DNA of 12,851 bases from JBGPBY01 sp041481485. GTDB lineage: Bacteria; Acidobacteriota; Terriglobia; 20CM-2-55-15. Of this stretch, positions 1 to 6,951 are shown piece by piece. Each line of letters starts with the position of its first letter. The stretch's first letter is position 1. The stretch lies in NCBI GenBank assembly GCA_041481485.1, contig JBGPBY010000167.1, positions 1-12,851 on the forward strand, given 5' to 3'. The notes under the pieces were generated by a model. That model was not told the DNA's origin and ran no database searches. It saw only the letters and a list, made by a program, of their open reading frames with translations. The position numbers were made by a program, and so were the translations under genes.

Positions 1-973
1 CCCACATGATGTTGTCGAGTCCGATTTTGTCGATGGAGTAGCGCAATGCCAGTGGATCTTCGACGCCGCTGGTCGTGATGGCGAAATTCTTCCGGAAATA
101 CTCGCTCGGCAACAGTTTTTGCGGGCTGCGGCCGCGCGCCGGGTTTCCCATGAAATCCAGGCGCCATAACCAGAACGGCAGGGCTTCGCCCATGTGTCCG
201 ATGACAATTTTCAGTTTTTCAAAGCGGTCCAATGCGCCGCTCATCATCAGCCGCACTGCGTGTGTACCGACTTCGACGCCATATCCCCAGACGGCTGCTT
301 CGAGACGATAGTCGCGAAAAGGCGCGGCCATGCCATCGGATGGCGCCCGCGGATGAATGTAAAGCGGAGCGTCGAGAGCCTCTGCGGCCTCCAGGATCGG
401 TCAGAATTTGGGCAGGTCCAGATACTCATTGTTGGTATGGGAATTGATGATGAATCCGTTGAGTTTCAGTACGCGGATGGCGCGTTCCATTTCGAGAACC
501 GCGCGTTTCGGATCCTGCGGCGCAACGGTTGCCAAACCTGCGAATCGCGTCGGATGCTTGCGCACGGCTTCGGCGATGCGGTCGTTGGAGAGCGCGGCCA
601 TCGCTGTTCCCGTGTCGGCGTCGAACATTTGAACTCCCGGCGCCGTCTGCGACAGCAGATGAATGTCGACCTTGTTGTCGTCCATTACTTTCAGTCGTCC
701 GGCGTCGAAATCCAGCAACTGAGGCAGCAAGTCACTGGGCGCATTCGCGGGAGCGTCGTAGACACTCTTCATCAGTTTCAAATAAAGACTGTCTCCGCTG
801 CCGCGCGACAGTTTTGCATATCGTTCTGCGATTTCCGGAATGCAGCAGGCTTCTTCGGTTGCAATTTTCCGGACCCGACGTGCTCCGGATTGCGACTGGG
901 ATTCCGATGTTGCGAGTCCTGACATGGCAATGGCTGCGATTCCCCCGATTGCGCTACGACGGTTGATGCTCAT
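1..973 (-). pseudogene. Exported amidohydrolase (LigW / dihydroxybenzoate decarboxylase-like), in-frame TGA, cut by window edge
   Basis: This is an amidohydrolase-2 family TIM-barrel enzyme; relatives decarboxylate or hydrolyse aromatic acids using one divalent metal. I start it at 973 because GGAGGA lies 4 nt upstream. Residues 5-20 (NRRSAIGGIAAIAMSG) resemble a twin-arginine export signal. Visible family motifs are ATEEA near residue 40, INSHT at 176-180, YIHPR at 205-209 and GHMGEALP at 259-266. The first metal motif is E-x-A rather than E-x-H, as I recall for LigW-type enzymes. Codon 191 is TGA (401-403), where an aromatic residue such as Trp is usual. The same frame then stays open to the left edge and carries the His ligands (H207, H260), so a terminated product would lack them. 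The C-terminus lies outside the window. It is either a recent pseudogene or a one-base sequence error. Family assignment is firm; the substrate is unknown. Confidence 0.82.
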
Positions 974-977
974 GGAT

Positions 978-983
978 TCCTCC
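978..983 (-). promoter_or_regulatory. Shine-Dalgarno of the amidohydrolase
   Basis: GGAGGA on the minus strand lies 4 nt before the ATG at 971-973. It decides the start in favour of that ATG over the in-frame ATG 12 bases further upstream (983-985), which overlaps the site itself. Confidence 0.6.
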
Positions 984-1062
984 ATCCGTTTGGCCCGCTA
1001 CCGTATCAGGTTTTGCCGAAATATTCATGGTTTGGGCGGTGCACGCGATAAAATCTGCGCCC

Positions 1063-2254
1063 ATGAAAACAACGACGCGATTCATTGCAGTGCTCGTATT
1101 GTCCATCGCTGCAGTCTGCGTGGCGCAGCAGCGCGGCGCGAACTCACTTGGTTCTGGTCCGTGGAACTACACGACATCGGAACGCGGGACGAAGATCACG
1201 GTCTCGGTCGTGACCCGGGCTCTCTCATCCCTGGAGCATGGCGTGGCTGCCCAACGGCGACATGCTGATCACAGAACGTGGAGGACAGCTTCGTATTCTG
1301 CACAACGGCGTGCTTGATCCGACGCCGATTGGAGGGGTTCCGAAAGCGCAGGTTGGAGGAACCAGCGGACTGCTGGATATCGCGCTGCATCCGCGTTTCG
1401 CGCAGAACGGTCTGGTCTATCTCGCCTACAACACGTCGAAGCCCAAGCCGGGCGCGCAGTCTCAGGTGTACTCCACAGCGGTGGCGCGTGGCCGTTTCGA
1501 TGGCAAGGCCCTTGTCGATGTGAAGGAGATCTTTGTGGCGGAACCGTGGATGGATCTAAACGGTGGCGATGCTTCGCGTCTTCTCTTTGCACCGGACGGA
1601 ACACTCTTCATGAGTTCGTCACACCATCGTGACGAAAAGGCGCCGCAGGATCCGATGAACGATGCCGGAAAGATCCTTCGCATCAACGATGATGGAACGA
1701 TTCCGAAGGACAATCCGTTTGTGGGCAAGACAGGGTACCGTCCGGAGATCTACTCCATTGGGCATCGCACGGTGCTTGGCCTCGCGTTTCATCCCACAAC
1801 CGGCGCGTTGTGGGAAACCGAAAACGGCCCGCAAGGCGGCGACGAAGTGAACATCATCCAGCCTGGTAAAAACTATGGCTGGCCGCTGGTGACCTATGGC
1901 CACGACTATGACGGAACGCCGTTGAATGAGCGGCCTGTGCCTCAAGGCATGGTGCTTCCCACGCTTTTTTGGGTTCCTTCCATTACCACGTCGGGTCTGG
2001 CGTTTTACACGTCAGACAAGATCGCTTTATGGAAAAACAATCTGTTCGTGGGATCGATGACCGTTGGCCGCATTAGCGGCACCGGCCATCTGCAACGGAT
2101 TGTCTTCAACGACAAGGGAGAACAGCGCCGCGAACAGCTTCTCGTCGATCTGCACCAGCGCATTCGCGATGTGCGGCAAGGGCCGGACGGTTTGCTTTAT
2201 CTCCTGACTGACGAAGACCCCGGCGCACTACTGAAAATCGAACCGGCGCCATAG
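1063..2254 (+). CDS. Exported PQQ-dependent aldose sugar dehydrogenase (GSDH family), frameshifted near the N-terminus
   Basis: The product would be a six-bladed beta-propeller oxidoreductase that oxidises sugars at the aldehyde/C1 position using PQQ in the periplasm. An ATG at 1063 opens a signal peptide (MKTTTRFIAVLVLSIAAVCVAQ) and a short mature stretch ending VSVVTRAL. The rest continues in another frame as LSHPWSMAWLPNGDMLITER and stays open to the TAG at 2252-2254. The switch is at the CT run 1220-1226, where restoring two bases (one CT) gives the family pattern VTR-x-LSHPW. Body motifs are SIGHRTVLGLAFHP, ENGPQGGDEVN, PGKNYGWP and a C-terminal DVRQGPDGLLYLLTDE. Frame-corrected length is about 397 residues. 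An ATG at 1238 would start the body but has no signal peptide and no properly spaced ribosome site. Either a 2-bp deletion has broken the gene or there is an assembly error. No Shine-Dalgarno is obvious before 1063. It is divergent from the amidohydrolase. Confidence 0.85.
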
Positions 2255-2270
2255 AACTACCGTTCTATTA

Positions 2271-2421
2271 GGTGTGAGGCAATGCGACTCCCCAATGTAG
2301 GGGCGGTCATAGACCGCCCACATATTGAAAGGACTGCTTTCCTCAAAATTGCGGGCGGTCATAGACCGCCCCTACATTGGGGAGTCGCATTCCCTCACAC
2401 CTCGATAGACCGCGCCTACAG
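2271..2421. repeat. Long nested palindromic intergenic repeat, copy 1
   Basis: Two 49-base arms (2271-2319 and 2353-2401) are inverted copies matching at 45 of 49 positions and separated by 33 bases. Each arm contains its own smaller hairpin, GGGCGGTC and GACCGCCC around 3 bases. The spacer also has a 5-bp stem (GAAAG/CTTTC). A degenerate half-unit, GATAGACCGCGCCTACAG, sits at 2404-2421, ending 2 bp short of the stop codon of the minus-strand hydrolase. The element occupies nearly all of the gap between two convergent genes, so it could act as a two-way transcription terminator or mRNA 3'-end stabiliser. Its form recalls REP/BIME-type non-autonomous repeats; a related copy is at 12671-12831. 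No coding sequence is supported here. Confidence 0.9.
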
Positions 2422-2423
2422 TT

Positions 2424-3488
2424 TTACCGGGCCGCCTTGGGATAGCTCTTTGTTTTTCCGGTCCGGCCGTTGGTCAAAGTAAAAGATCCGTCGGAGTTGG
2501 CATTGAGCTTGAGCCAGTGACCCGTGGTTTCGTCGAGGTTGGCGATATGTTCTTCCTCAAAGTTCACCGCTCCGGCGTTGCGTGTTCGGTGCAACTGCCA
2601 GACATCAATTCCGGTGAGCGAATGCAGCAGTTTGAAAGTATCTGCGCCACCGCCTTTGGTTTCTCCGTTGTTGAAGATGGAGACACGTGGTTTCAATGCA
2701 GAGAATGCAGCGGGAACCGCAGCATCGTTGCCACCGTGGTGTGCGACCAGATAGACGTCCACCGCACCCAGTAGATCCGTCGGGCAGAAAAGATCCGACA
2801 GCGGCTGGCCGCTCAGATCTCCCAGATCCGCGAAACGAAAGCTCCCCGACTGCAATACGAACCCAGTGGATCGGGGGTTCTCCCGAGTTTCATTGGCGGC
2901 AACGAACGGAGACGCGCACGTCGCGTTGCGCGTACCGCCTCCACTTAATGCAGTGCGAATCGTTTCTCCAGCGGAACTGACTATGGTCGCATCGACGCCT
3001 TTCAACGAGATGCGATCCCCTGGCTTTGCGACGATGTGGCGGCGCGCCTTGTCACGCACCCCGGCATAGAGCTTGAATGCGTCCAATGTTCCGGGAACGC
3101 CTCGATCGGCGTCATCGGGAACAGTGTCATGGTCGATGAAAGTATCGATCGAAATCTGCGCGGCCACATCGACCACACCGCCGACATGATCGCCGTGAAA
3201 GTGCGTGATCAATAAATAATCGAGGCGCTGCAGGCGCGCATCATGCACGGCAGCAATGATGCGACGGGCATCACGTCCATGGTTGGTCAAGGTGTCATTG
3301 AATCCCTGGCCAGCAAATCCCGTATCCACCAGAAGCGATTCTCCCTCCGGTGTGACAATCAGCGTCGATTGGCCGCCTTCCACGTCGATGAAATAAATGT
3401 CGAGTGTCTTTGCTGCAGCGGCGGCAAACAGCGTCAGCGTCATTGCAGCGGCGAGTGTGGTCAGCGGAAGTAAGAAATGTCTTCGCAT
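2424..3488 (-). CDS. Exported metallo-beta-lactamase-fold hydrolase, ComEC C-terminal-like
   Basis: This 354-residue protein begins with a signal peptide (about residues 1-26, LTLFAAAAA then K), so it acts outside the cytoplasm. The metallo-beta-lactamase fold starts at once (LDIYFIDVEGGQSTLIV). The metal motif HxHxDH is H96-F-H98-G-D100-H101, followed by VGG. A later DLGDLSG (221-227) and LVAHHGGND (247-255) match the GD and HHG motifs of the ComEC/Rec2-associated subgroup. That subgroup includes nuclease- and phosphodiesterase-like members, but the substrate cannot be read from sequence. There is no transmembrane competence domain, so it is a stand-alone soluble relative and not ComEC. C191 and C235 could pair. 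No Shine-Dalgarno is evident before the ATG. It is transcribed away from the receptor operon and converges on the sugar dehydrogenase. Confidence 0.85.
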   Translation of the reverse strand: MRRHFLLPLTTLAAAMTLTLFAAAAAKTLDIYFIDVEGGQSTLIVTPEGESLLVDTGFAGQGFNDTLTNHGRDARRIIAAVHDARLQRLDYLLITHFHGDHVGGVVDVAAQISIDTFIDHDTVPDDADRGVPGTLDAFKLYAGVRDKARRHIVAKPGDRISLKGVDATIVSSAGETIRTALSGGGTRNATCASPFVAANETRENPRSTGFVLQSGSFRFADLGDLSGQPLSDLFCPTDLLGAVDVYLVAHHGGNDAAVPAAFSALKPRVSIFNNGETKGGGADTFKLLHSLTGIDVWQLHRTRNAGAVNFEEEHIANLDETTGHWLKLNANSDGSFTLTNGRTGKTKSYPKAAR

Positions 3489-3604
3489 GCGTAGAGTTTA
3501 AGGCCAATGGCGGCAAACTTCGACAATGCTACACAAATGGCATTGGATAGACATTCTTGTCTGTTGACTGAGTATTCTTGTCGGTTCTATTCTGCTCGCG
3601 ATTC

Positions 3605-3626
3605 GCTAATCATTCACTGGATTAGC
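3605..3626. repeat. Inverted repeat, 7-bp arms with 8-nt spacer
   Basis: GCTAATC (3605-3611) and GATTAGC (3620-3626) are perfect inverted copies. The site lies just downstream of the candidate promoter of the receptor operon. It could be an operator or a leader hairpin. It is not followed by a T-run, so it is not a typical terminator. Confidence 0.45.
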
Positions 3627-3655
3627 ATCCACGTCCAATCCATCAAACGTTTCTG

Positions 3656-3671
3656 GTGACTCTGCAGTCAC
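3656..3671. repeat. Inverted repeat, 6-bp arms with 4-nt loop
   Basis: GTGACT (3656-3661) and AGTCAC (3666-3671) form a perfect dyad around CTGC in the leader of the receptor operon. It could be a regulator site or a small RNA hairpin; its role is unknown. Confidence 0.45.
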
Positions 3672-3756
3672 TTCAACGATTCGAGCGAAGACCCAAGGCT
3701 GTCTTCTATTTTCATAATTCCTTCGCGAATCTGTTCCGCACTGGAGGAGCGTTTTT

Positions 3757-6700
3757 ATGCAAATCAAATTCATTTGTGGCCCGATTTGCAGGCTGGCTTT
3801 GCGTGTTGCCGGACTGGCCGTTGTATTGATGGTATTGGCATTGATCGCGTCCGCCTCCGCTTCCGCACAGACCACAGGCGGCACCTTGCTCGGCAAAGTC
3901 ACCGATACGACAGGTGGCGTGATTCCCGGAGCATCCGTCACGATCAAAAACACGGCGACCGGTATCACGCGAGCACTGCTGACCAATGAAATTGGCGGAT
4001 ATCAGGCGCCGAATCTGCAGCCCGGAATCTACGAAATTACCGTTGCAATGCCGTCATTCACCGTCAACTCAAAGCAGAACATTCAGCTCACCGTTGGTGG
4101 AGAACTGGTGCTCGACTTTCAGTTGCATCCCGAAGGCGGAGCGCAAACCGTTAGTGTGGTCTCCGACGATCCCTCTGTCGATCTGGCGGTATCGACGGTT
4201 AGCCGTGAAGTTGACGGCACCACCATTCGCGAATTGCCTTTGAATGGACGCGACTGGACTCAACTGGCGGCCCTGCAGCCCGGTATCTCCACGATCGCCG
4301 GAGGCGGCGGTGCAGGACGCGACGGCAGCGGTACGAAAATGACGATCTCCGGCGCACGTCCCACCGAGAACGATTTTCGCCTCGATGGAGTCAGCGTCAA
4401 CGACAACTCCAACTCCACTCCCGGAAGCATCCTCGGTACGAACATGGGTGTGGAGGCGGTGCGCGAATTTTCGGTAGTCTCCAACAATTACTCCGCGGAA
4501 TACGGGCGCGCGACGGGTGGCGTAATCAACGCCGTCACAAAGTCCGGTACCAACGACATCCACGGAACTCTGTTTTACTTCGGCCGCAACAGCGCGGCGG
4601 ACGCGCGAAACTTCTTCGACCCCAGCACGAAGCCATCGTTCCGAAGACATCAATTCGGCGCTTCCGGCGGCGGGCCGATCCGCAGGAATCGCACATTCTG
4701 GTTTGCCAATTTCGAAGGACTGAATCAATTTCTGGGAACGACGGCAATCACCAACACACTTTCCGCGCCTGCCAGACTCGGCCAGCTTTCCACTGGAACG
4801 GTTTCCATCGATCCCTCCATCGCAAGAATCTTCCCTCTGATGCCTCTGCCCAATGGCTCGCTGCTCGGCGCTGGAGATACGGGCCAGTTCATTACCGCAC
4901 GCAACACGCCGTCCACCGGCCGTTACATTCTGGGAAAGATCGATCACAAAGTGTCCAATACCGGCAGTTTGAGCGGAACGTATTACTTCGATAACGCGAA
5001 GTCCGATTCGCCGGATGGCTTTCTTGTCAAGCGCACGGCGGATACTTCGCGCAAGCAAATGACGGCACTTTCCTATACGCACATCGTCAGCCCTTCCGTG
5101 CTCAGCGTCAGCGGAATTGGTTTCTCGCGGAGCGCCACCAACAGCGGCGTGATTACAAAAGTCATGAACCCGCTTTTGGAGGATCCATCCCTTGGATTCA
5201 TCTCCGGGCTGAACATCGGTGCCATTTCGGTTCCGGGTATTTCGTTCACGGGCAATGGCCCGGGTGCAACGAACATCACTTCGCTGATCTTCAATTCCTA
5301 TCAGGCGCACCAGGATCTGTACGTCACGATGGGCGCGCACTCGCTGAAGATGGGAATCAACCTGGAAAGAATGCAATACAACTTCGATATTCCGCAGCTG
5401 AACGGTGGACAGTTCACCTTCGGATCGCTGTCGGACTTTCTCATCAATCGTCCTTCGAGTTTTGCCGGGCTGTATCCGGGGTCGGACACGCGGCGCGGTC
5501 TCAGGCAAACGCTCCTCGCCGGCTACCTGCAGGATGACTTTCGCTGGAAATCGAATTTCACGATCAATCTTGGACTCCGCTACGAGTACCTGACAATACC
5601 CGCCGAAGTGAACGGAAAGGTCGCACTGTTGCACAATCCGACGGATCCCGTGGTCAAGGTTGGCGGTCCCATCCTGGATCACAATCCGACGCTGAGAAAC
5701 TTCGGGCCGCGGGTCGGGGTTGTGTGGGATCCATTCAAGGATGGAAAGACTTCAATCCGGTCCGGCTTCGGAGTATTCGACTCGCTGCCGCTGCTCTGGC
5801 TCTTCGATACTCCGCTGGACCGCTCGACTCCTCTCTTCAATCAAGGTGTAACGACGGCGCCTCCACTGGGCTCCTTTCCGGGAGGGGCATTTCCGTTGCT
5901 TCAGATCCAGAATCTCCGAACGGCTTACGTCGATCCCAACCCGCCGCGGGCGTACAGCCTGAAGTGGGATCTCGATCTGCAACGTCAGATCTCCGGGTGG
6001 ATCGCGGAGGCTGGCTATGCCGGTTCACGCGGCATTCACCTGCCTTTGGTCGAACGCAACATGAATGTCGCAATGCCTGTACAGACGCCGACGGGATGGA
6101 TAGTTCCTGCTGGCTCAAAGCGTCTTAATCCCAATTTCTCGGCGATCAATACGACCGACACCTGGAATGCGGATTCGTATTATCACGGCCTGCAGCTGAG
6201 TCTGAAGCGGTCGTGGCGTCAAAGCGTTCAGGTTCAGGAGTCGTTTACCTGGAGCAAGAGCATCGACACCGCATCGTCTCAGGGCTCCACGAATGCGACA
6301 GCTGGATATTCATCGTCTGTTGCGGTAGTCACGCCATTCCTGCCGGGACTTAATCGCGGCTTGTCTGATTTTGATGTCCCGTATAACTCGGTCACCAGTG
6401 TCGTGTTCGCGTTTCCATTCGGTCGCGGTCTTCATGGGGCCATGGCAACCGCGTTTAAAGGATGGGAACTCAGTTCGATTTACAAAGTGCAGAGCGGCAC
6501 TCCGTTTTCGGTCGTCCTCAACAGCGACCGCGCGGGGACGCTCACAGACACCACAGGAACCGGACTTGGACAGCGTCCGAATCTGGTGGTTGGCGAGGCG
6601 TGCCAGACGCTGACGAATCCGGGCGATCCGAACAACTTCATCAAGACGGCTTGTTTCACCTTTCCAGATAAGGGGACTTTGGGAAATCTGGGCCGAAACA

Positions 6701-6942
6701 CGATGCGCAAATCGGGCATCTCCAATCTGGATCTCTCGCTTTCAAAACGCCTGAACCACAGTGAAAACGTGAACTCGCAGATTCGTCTCGAATTATTCAA
6801 TGCACTCAACCATACGAACTTTGGCGCTCCGAATATCGTGCTGTTCGACAACCAGGGGAAAGTTCTGGCGGCTGCCGGCCACATCACTTCGACCAGCACG
6901 GAATCGAGGCGCGTGCAGCTGGCCCTCAAAGTCAATTTTTAG
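3757..6942 (+). CDS. TonB-dependent outer-membrane receptor, Oar-like, with carboxypeptidase-regulatory domain
   Basis: This 1061-residue outer-membrane beta-barrel receptor imports a ligand using energy from TonB-ExbBD. GGAGGAG lies 7-13 bases before the ATG. The signal peptide ends at about residue 37 (ASASASA then QTT). Residues about 42-126 form a carboxypeptidase-regulatory-like domain (GTLLGKVTDTTGGVIPGASV and GGYQAPNLQPGIYEITV). The plug follows at about 140-262, with ELPLNGRDW, LDGVSVND, VREFSVVSNNYSAEYGRATG and GGVINAVTKSGTN. The rest is the barrel, ending in the aromatic KVNF expected for outer-membrane insertion. The architecture is the one much expanded in Acidobacteriota. No SusD-like lipoprotein gene follows, so this is not a SusCD pair. 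It is first in a close operon with two exported amidases, which suggests an amide- or peptide-related ligand, but that is inference. I see no clear TonB box. Confidence 0.93.
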   Translation: MQIKFICGPICRLALRVAGLAVVLMVLALIASASASAQTTGGTLLGKVTDTTGGVIPGASVTIKNTATGITRALLTNEIGGYQAPNLQPGIYEITVAMPSFTVNSKQNIQLTVGGELVLDFQLHPEGGAQTVSVVSDDPSVDLAVSTVSREVDGTTIRELPLNGRDWTQLAALQPGISTIAGGGGAGRDGSGTKMTISGARPTENDFRLDGVSVNDNSNSTPGSILGTNMGVEAVREFSVVSNNYSAEYGRATGGVINAVTKSGTNDIHGTLFYFGRNSAADARNFFDPSTKPSFRRHQFGASGGGPIRRNRTFWFANFEGLNQFLGTTAITNTLSAPARLGQLSTGTVSIDPSIARIFPLMPLPNGSLLGAGDTGQFITARNTPSTGRYILGKIDHKVSNTGSLSGTYYFDNAKSDSPDGFLVKRTADTSRKQMTALSYTHIVSPSVLSVSGIGFSRSATNSGVITKVMNPLLEDPSLGFISGLNIGAISVPGISFTGNGPGATNITSLIFNSYQAHQDLYVTMGAHSLKMGINLERMQYNFDIPQLNGGQFTFGSLSDFLINRPSSFAGLYPGSDTRRGLRQTLLAGYLQDDFRWKSNFTINLGLRYEYLTIPAEVNGKVALLHNPTDPVVKVGGPILDHNPTLRNFGPRVGVVWDPFKDGKTSIRSGFGVFDSLPLLWLFDTPLDRSTPLFNQGVTTAPPLGSFPGGAFPLLQIQNLRTAYVDPNPPRAYSLKWDLDLQRQISGWIAEAGYAGSRGIHLPLVERNMNVAMPVQTPTGWIVPAGSKRLNPNFSAINTTDTWNADSYYHGLQLSLKRSWRQSVQVQESFTWSKSIDTASSQGSTNATAGYSSSVAVVTPFLPGLNRGLSDFDVPYNSVTSVVFAFPFGRGLHGAMATAFKGWELSSIYKVQSGTPFSVVLNSDRAGTLTDTTGTGLGQRPNLVVGEACQTLTNPGDPNNFIKTACFTFPDKGTLGNLGRNTMRKSGISNLDLSLSKRLNHSENVNSQIRLELFNALNHTNFGAPNIVLFDNQGKVLAAAGHITSTSTESRRVQLALKVNF

Positions 6943-6948
6943 GGAGGA
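6942..6948 (+). promoter_or_regulatory. Shine-Dalgarno of amidase 1, overlapping the receptor stop codon
   Basis: GGGAGGA begins on the last base of the receptor's TAG (6940-6942) and ends 3 nt before the ATG at 6952. This supports that ATG over the in-frame ATG five codons later, and suggests translational coupling of receptor and amidase. Confidence 0.7.
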
Positions 6949-6951
6949 ACC

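Larger units (their letters stand above)
3489..3756 (+). promoter_or_regulatory. Divergent intergenic region and leader of the receptor-amidase operon
   Basis: This 268-bp stretch has no supported gene. A candidate promoter is TTGACT at 3564-3569 with a weak -10 (TCTATT, 3586-3591, or TATTCT, 3588-3593). The 9-mer ATTCTTGTC occurs at 3553-3561 and 3574-3582, exactly 21 bp apart (two helical turns) and bracketing the -35, as paired activator or repressor sites often do. Downstream are two inverted repeats: GCTAATC/GATTAGC (3605-3626) and GTGACT/AGTCAC (3656-3671). GGAGGAG at 3743-3749 is the ribosome site for the receptor. The promoter and operator readings are inferences; the repeats are directly visible. 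Confidence 0.4.

Noticed and set aside
401..403. The TGA as a selenocysteine codon
   Set aside because: Homologues are expected to have Trp or another aromatic here, not Cys, and I see no convincing selenocysteine-insertion hairpin just after it.
194..922. A 242-codon plus-strand open frame over the amidohydrolase
   Set aside because: The minus strand carries clear family motifs across the same stretch, so this is a shadow frame.
2271..2401. A CRISPR array or insertion-sequence end
   Set aside because: The repeats are inverted and nested, not regularly spaced direct repeats, and no transposase or cas gene is present in the window.
4069..5682. A 537-codon open frame antisense to the receptor gene
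   Set aside because: It lies wholly inside the receptor on the opposite strand, gives a low-complexity Arg-rich product with no recognisable motif, and is a by-product of GC-rich codon use.
3757..6942. A SusC-type receptor of a SusCD pair
   Set aside because: No SusD-like lipoprotein gene follows, and the sequence resembles the Oar-like class with an N-terminal carboxypeptidase-regulatory domain.
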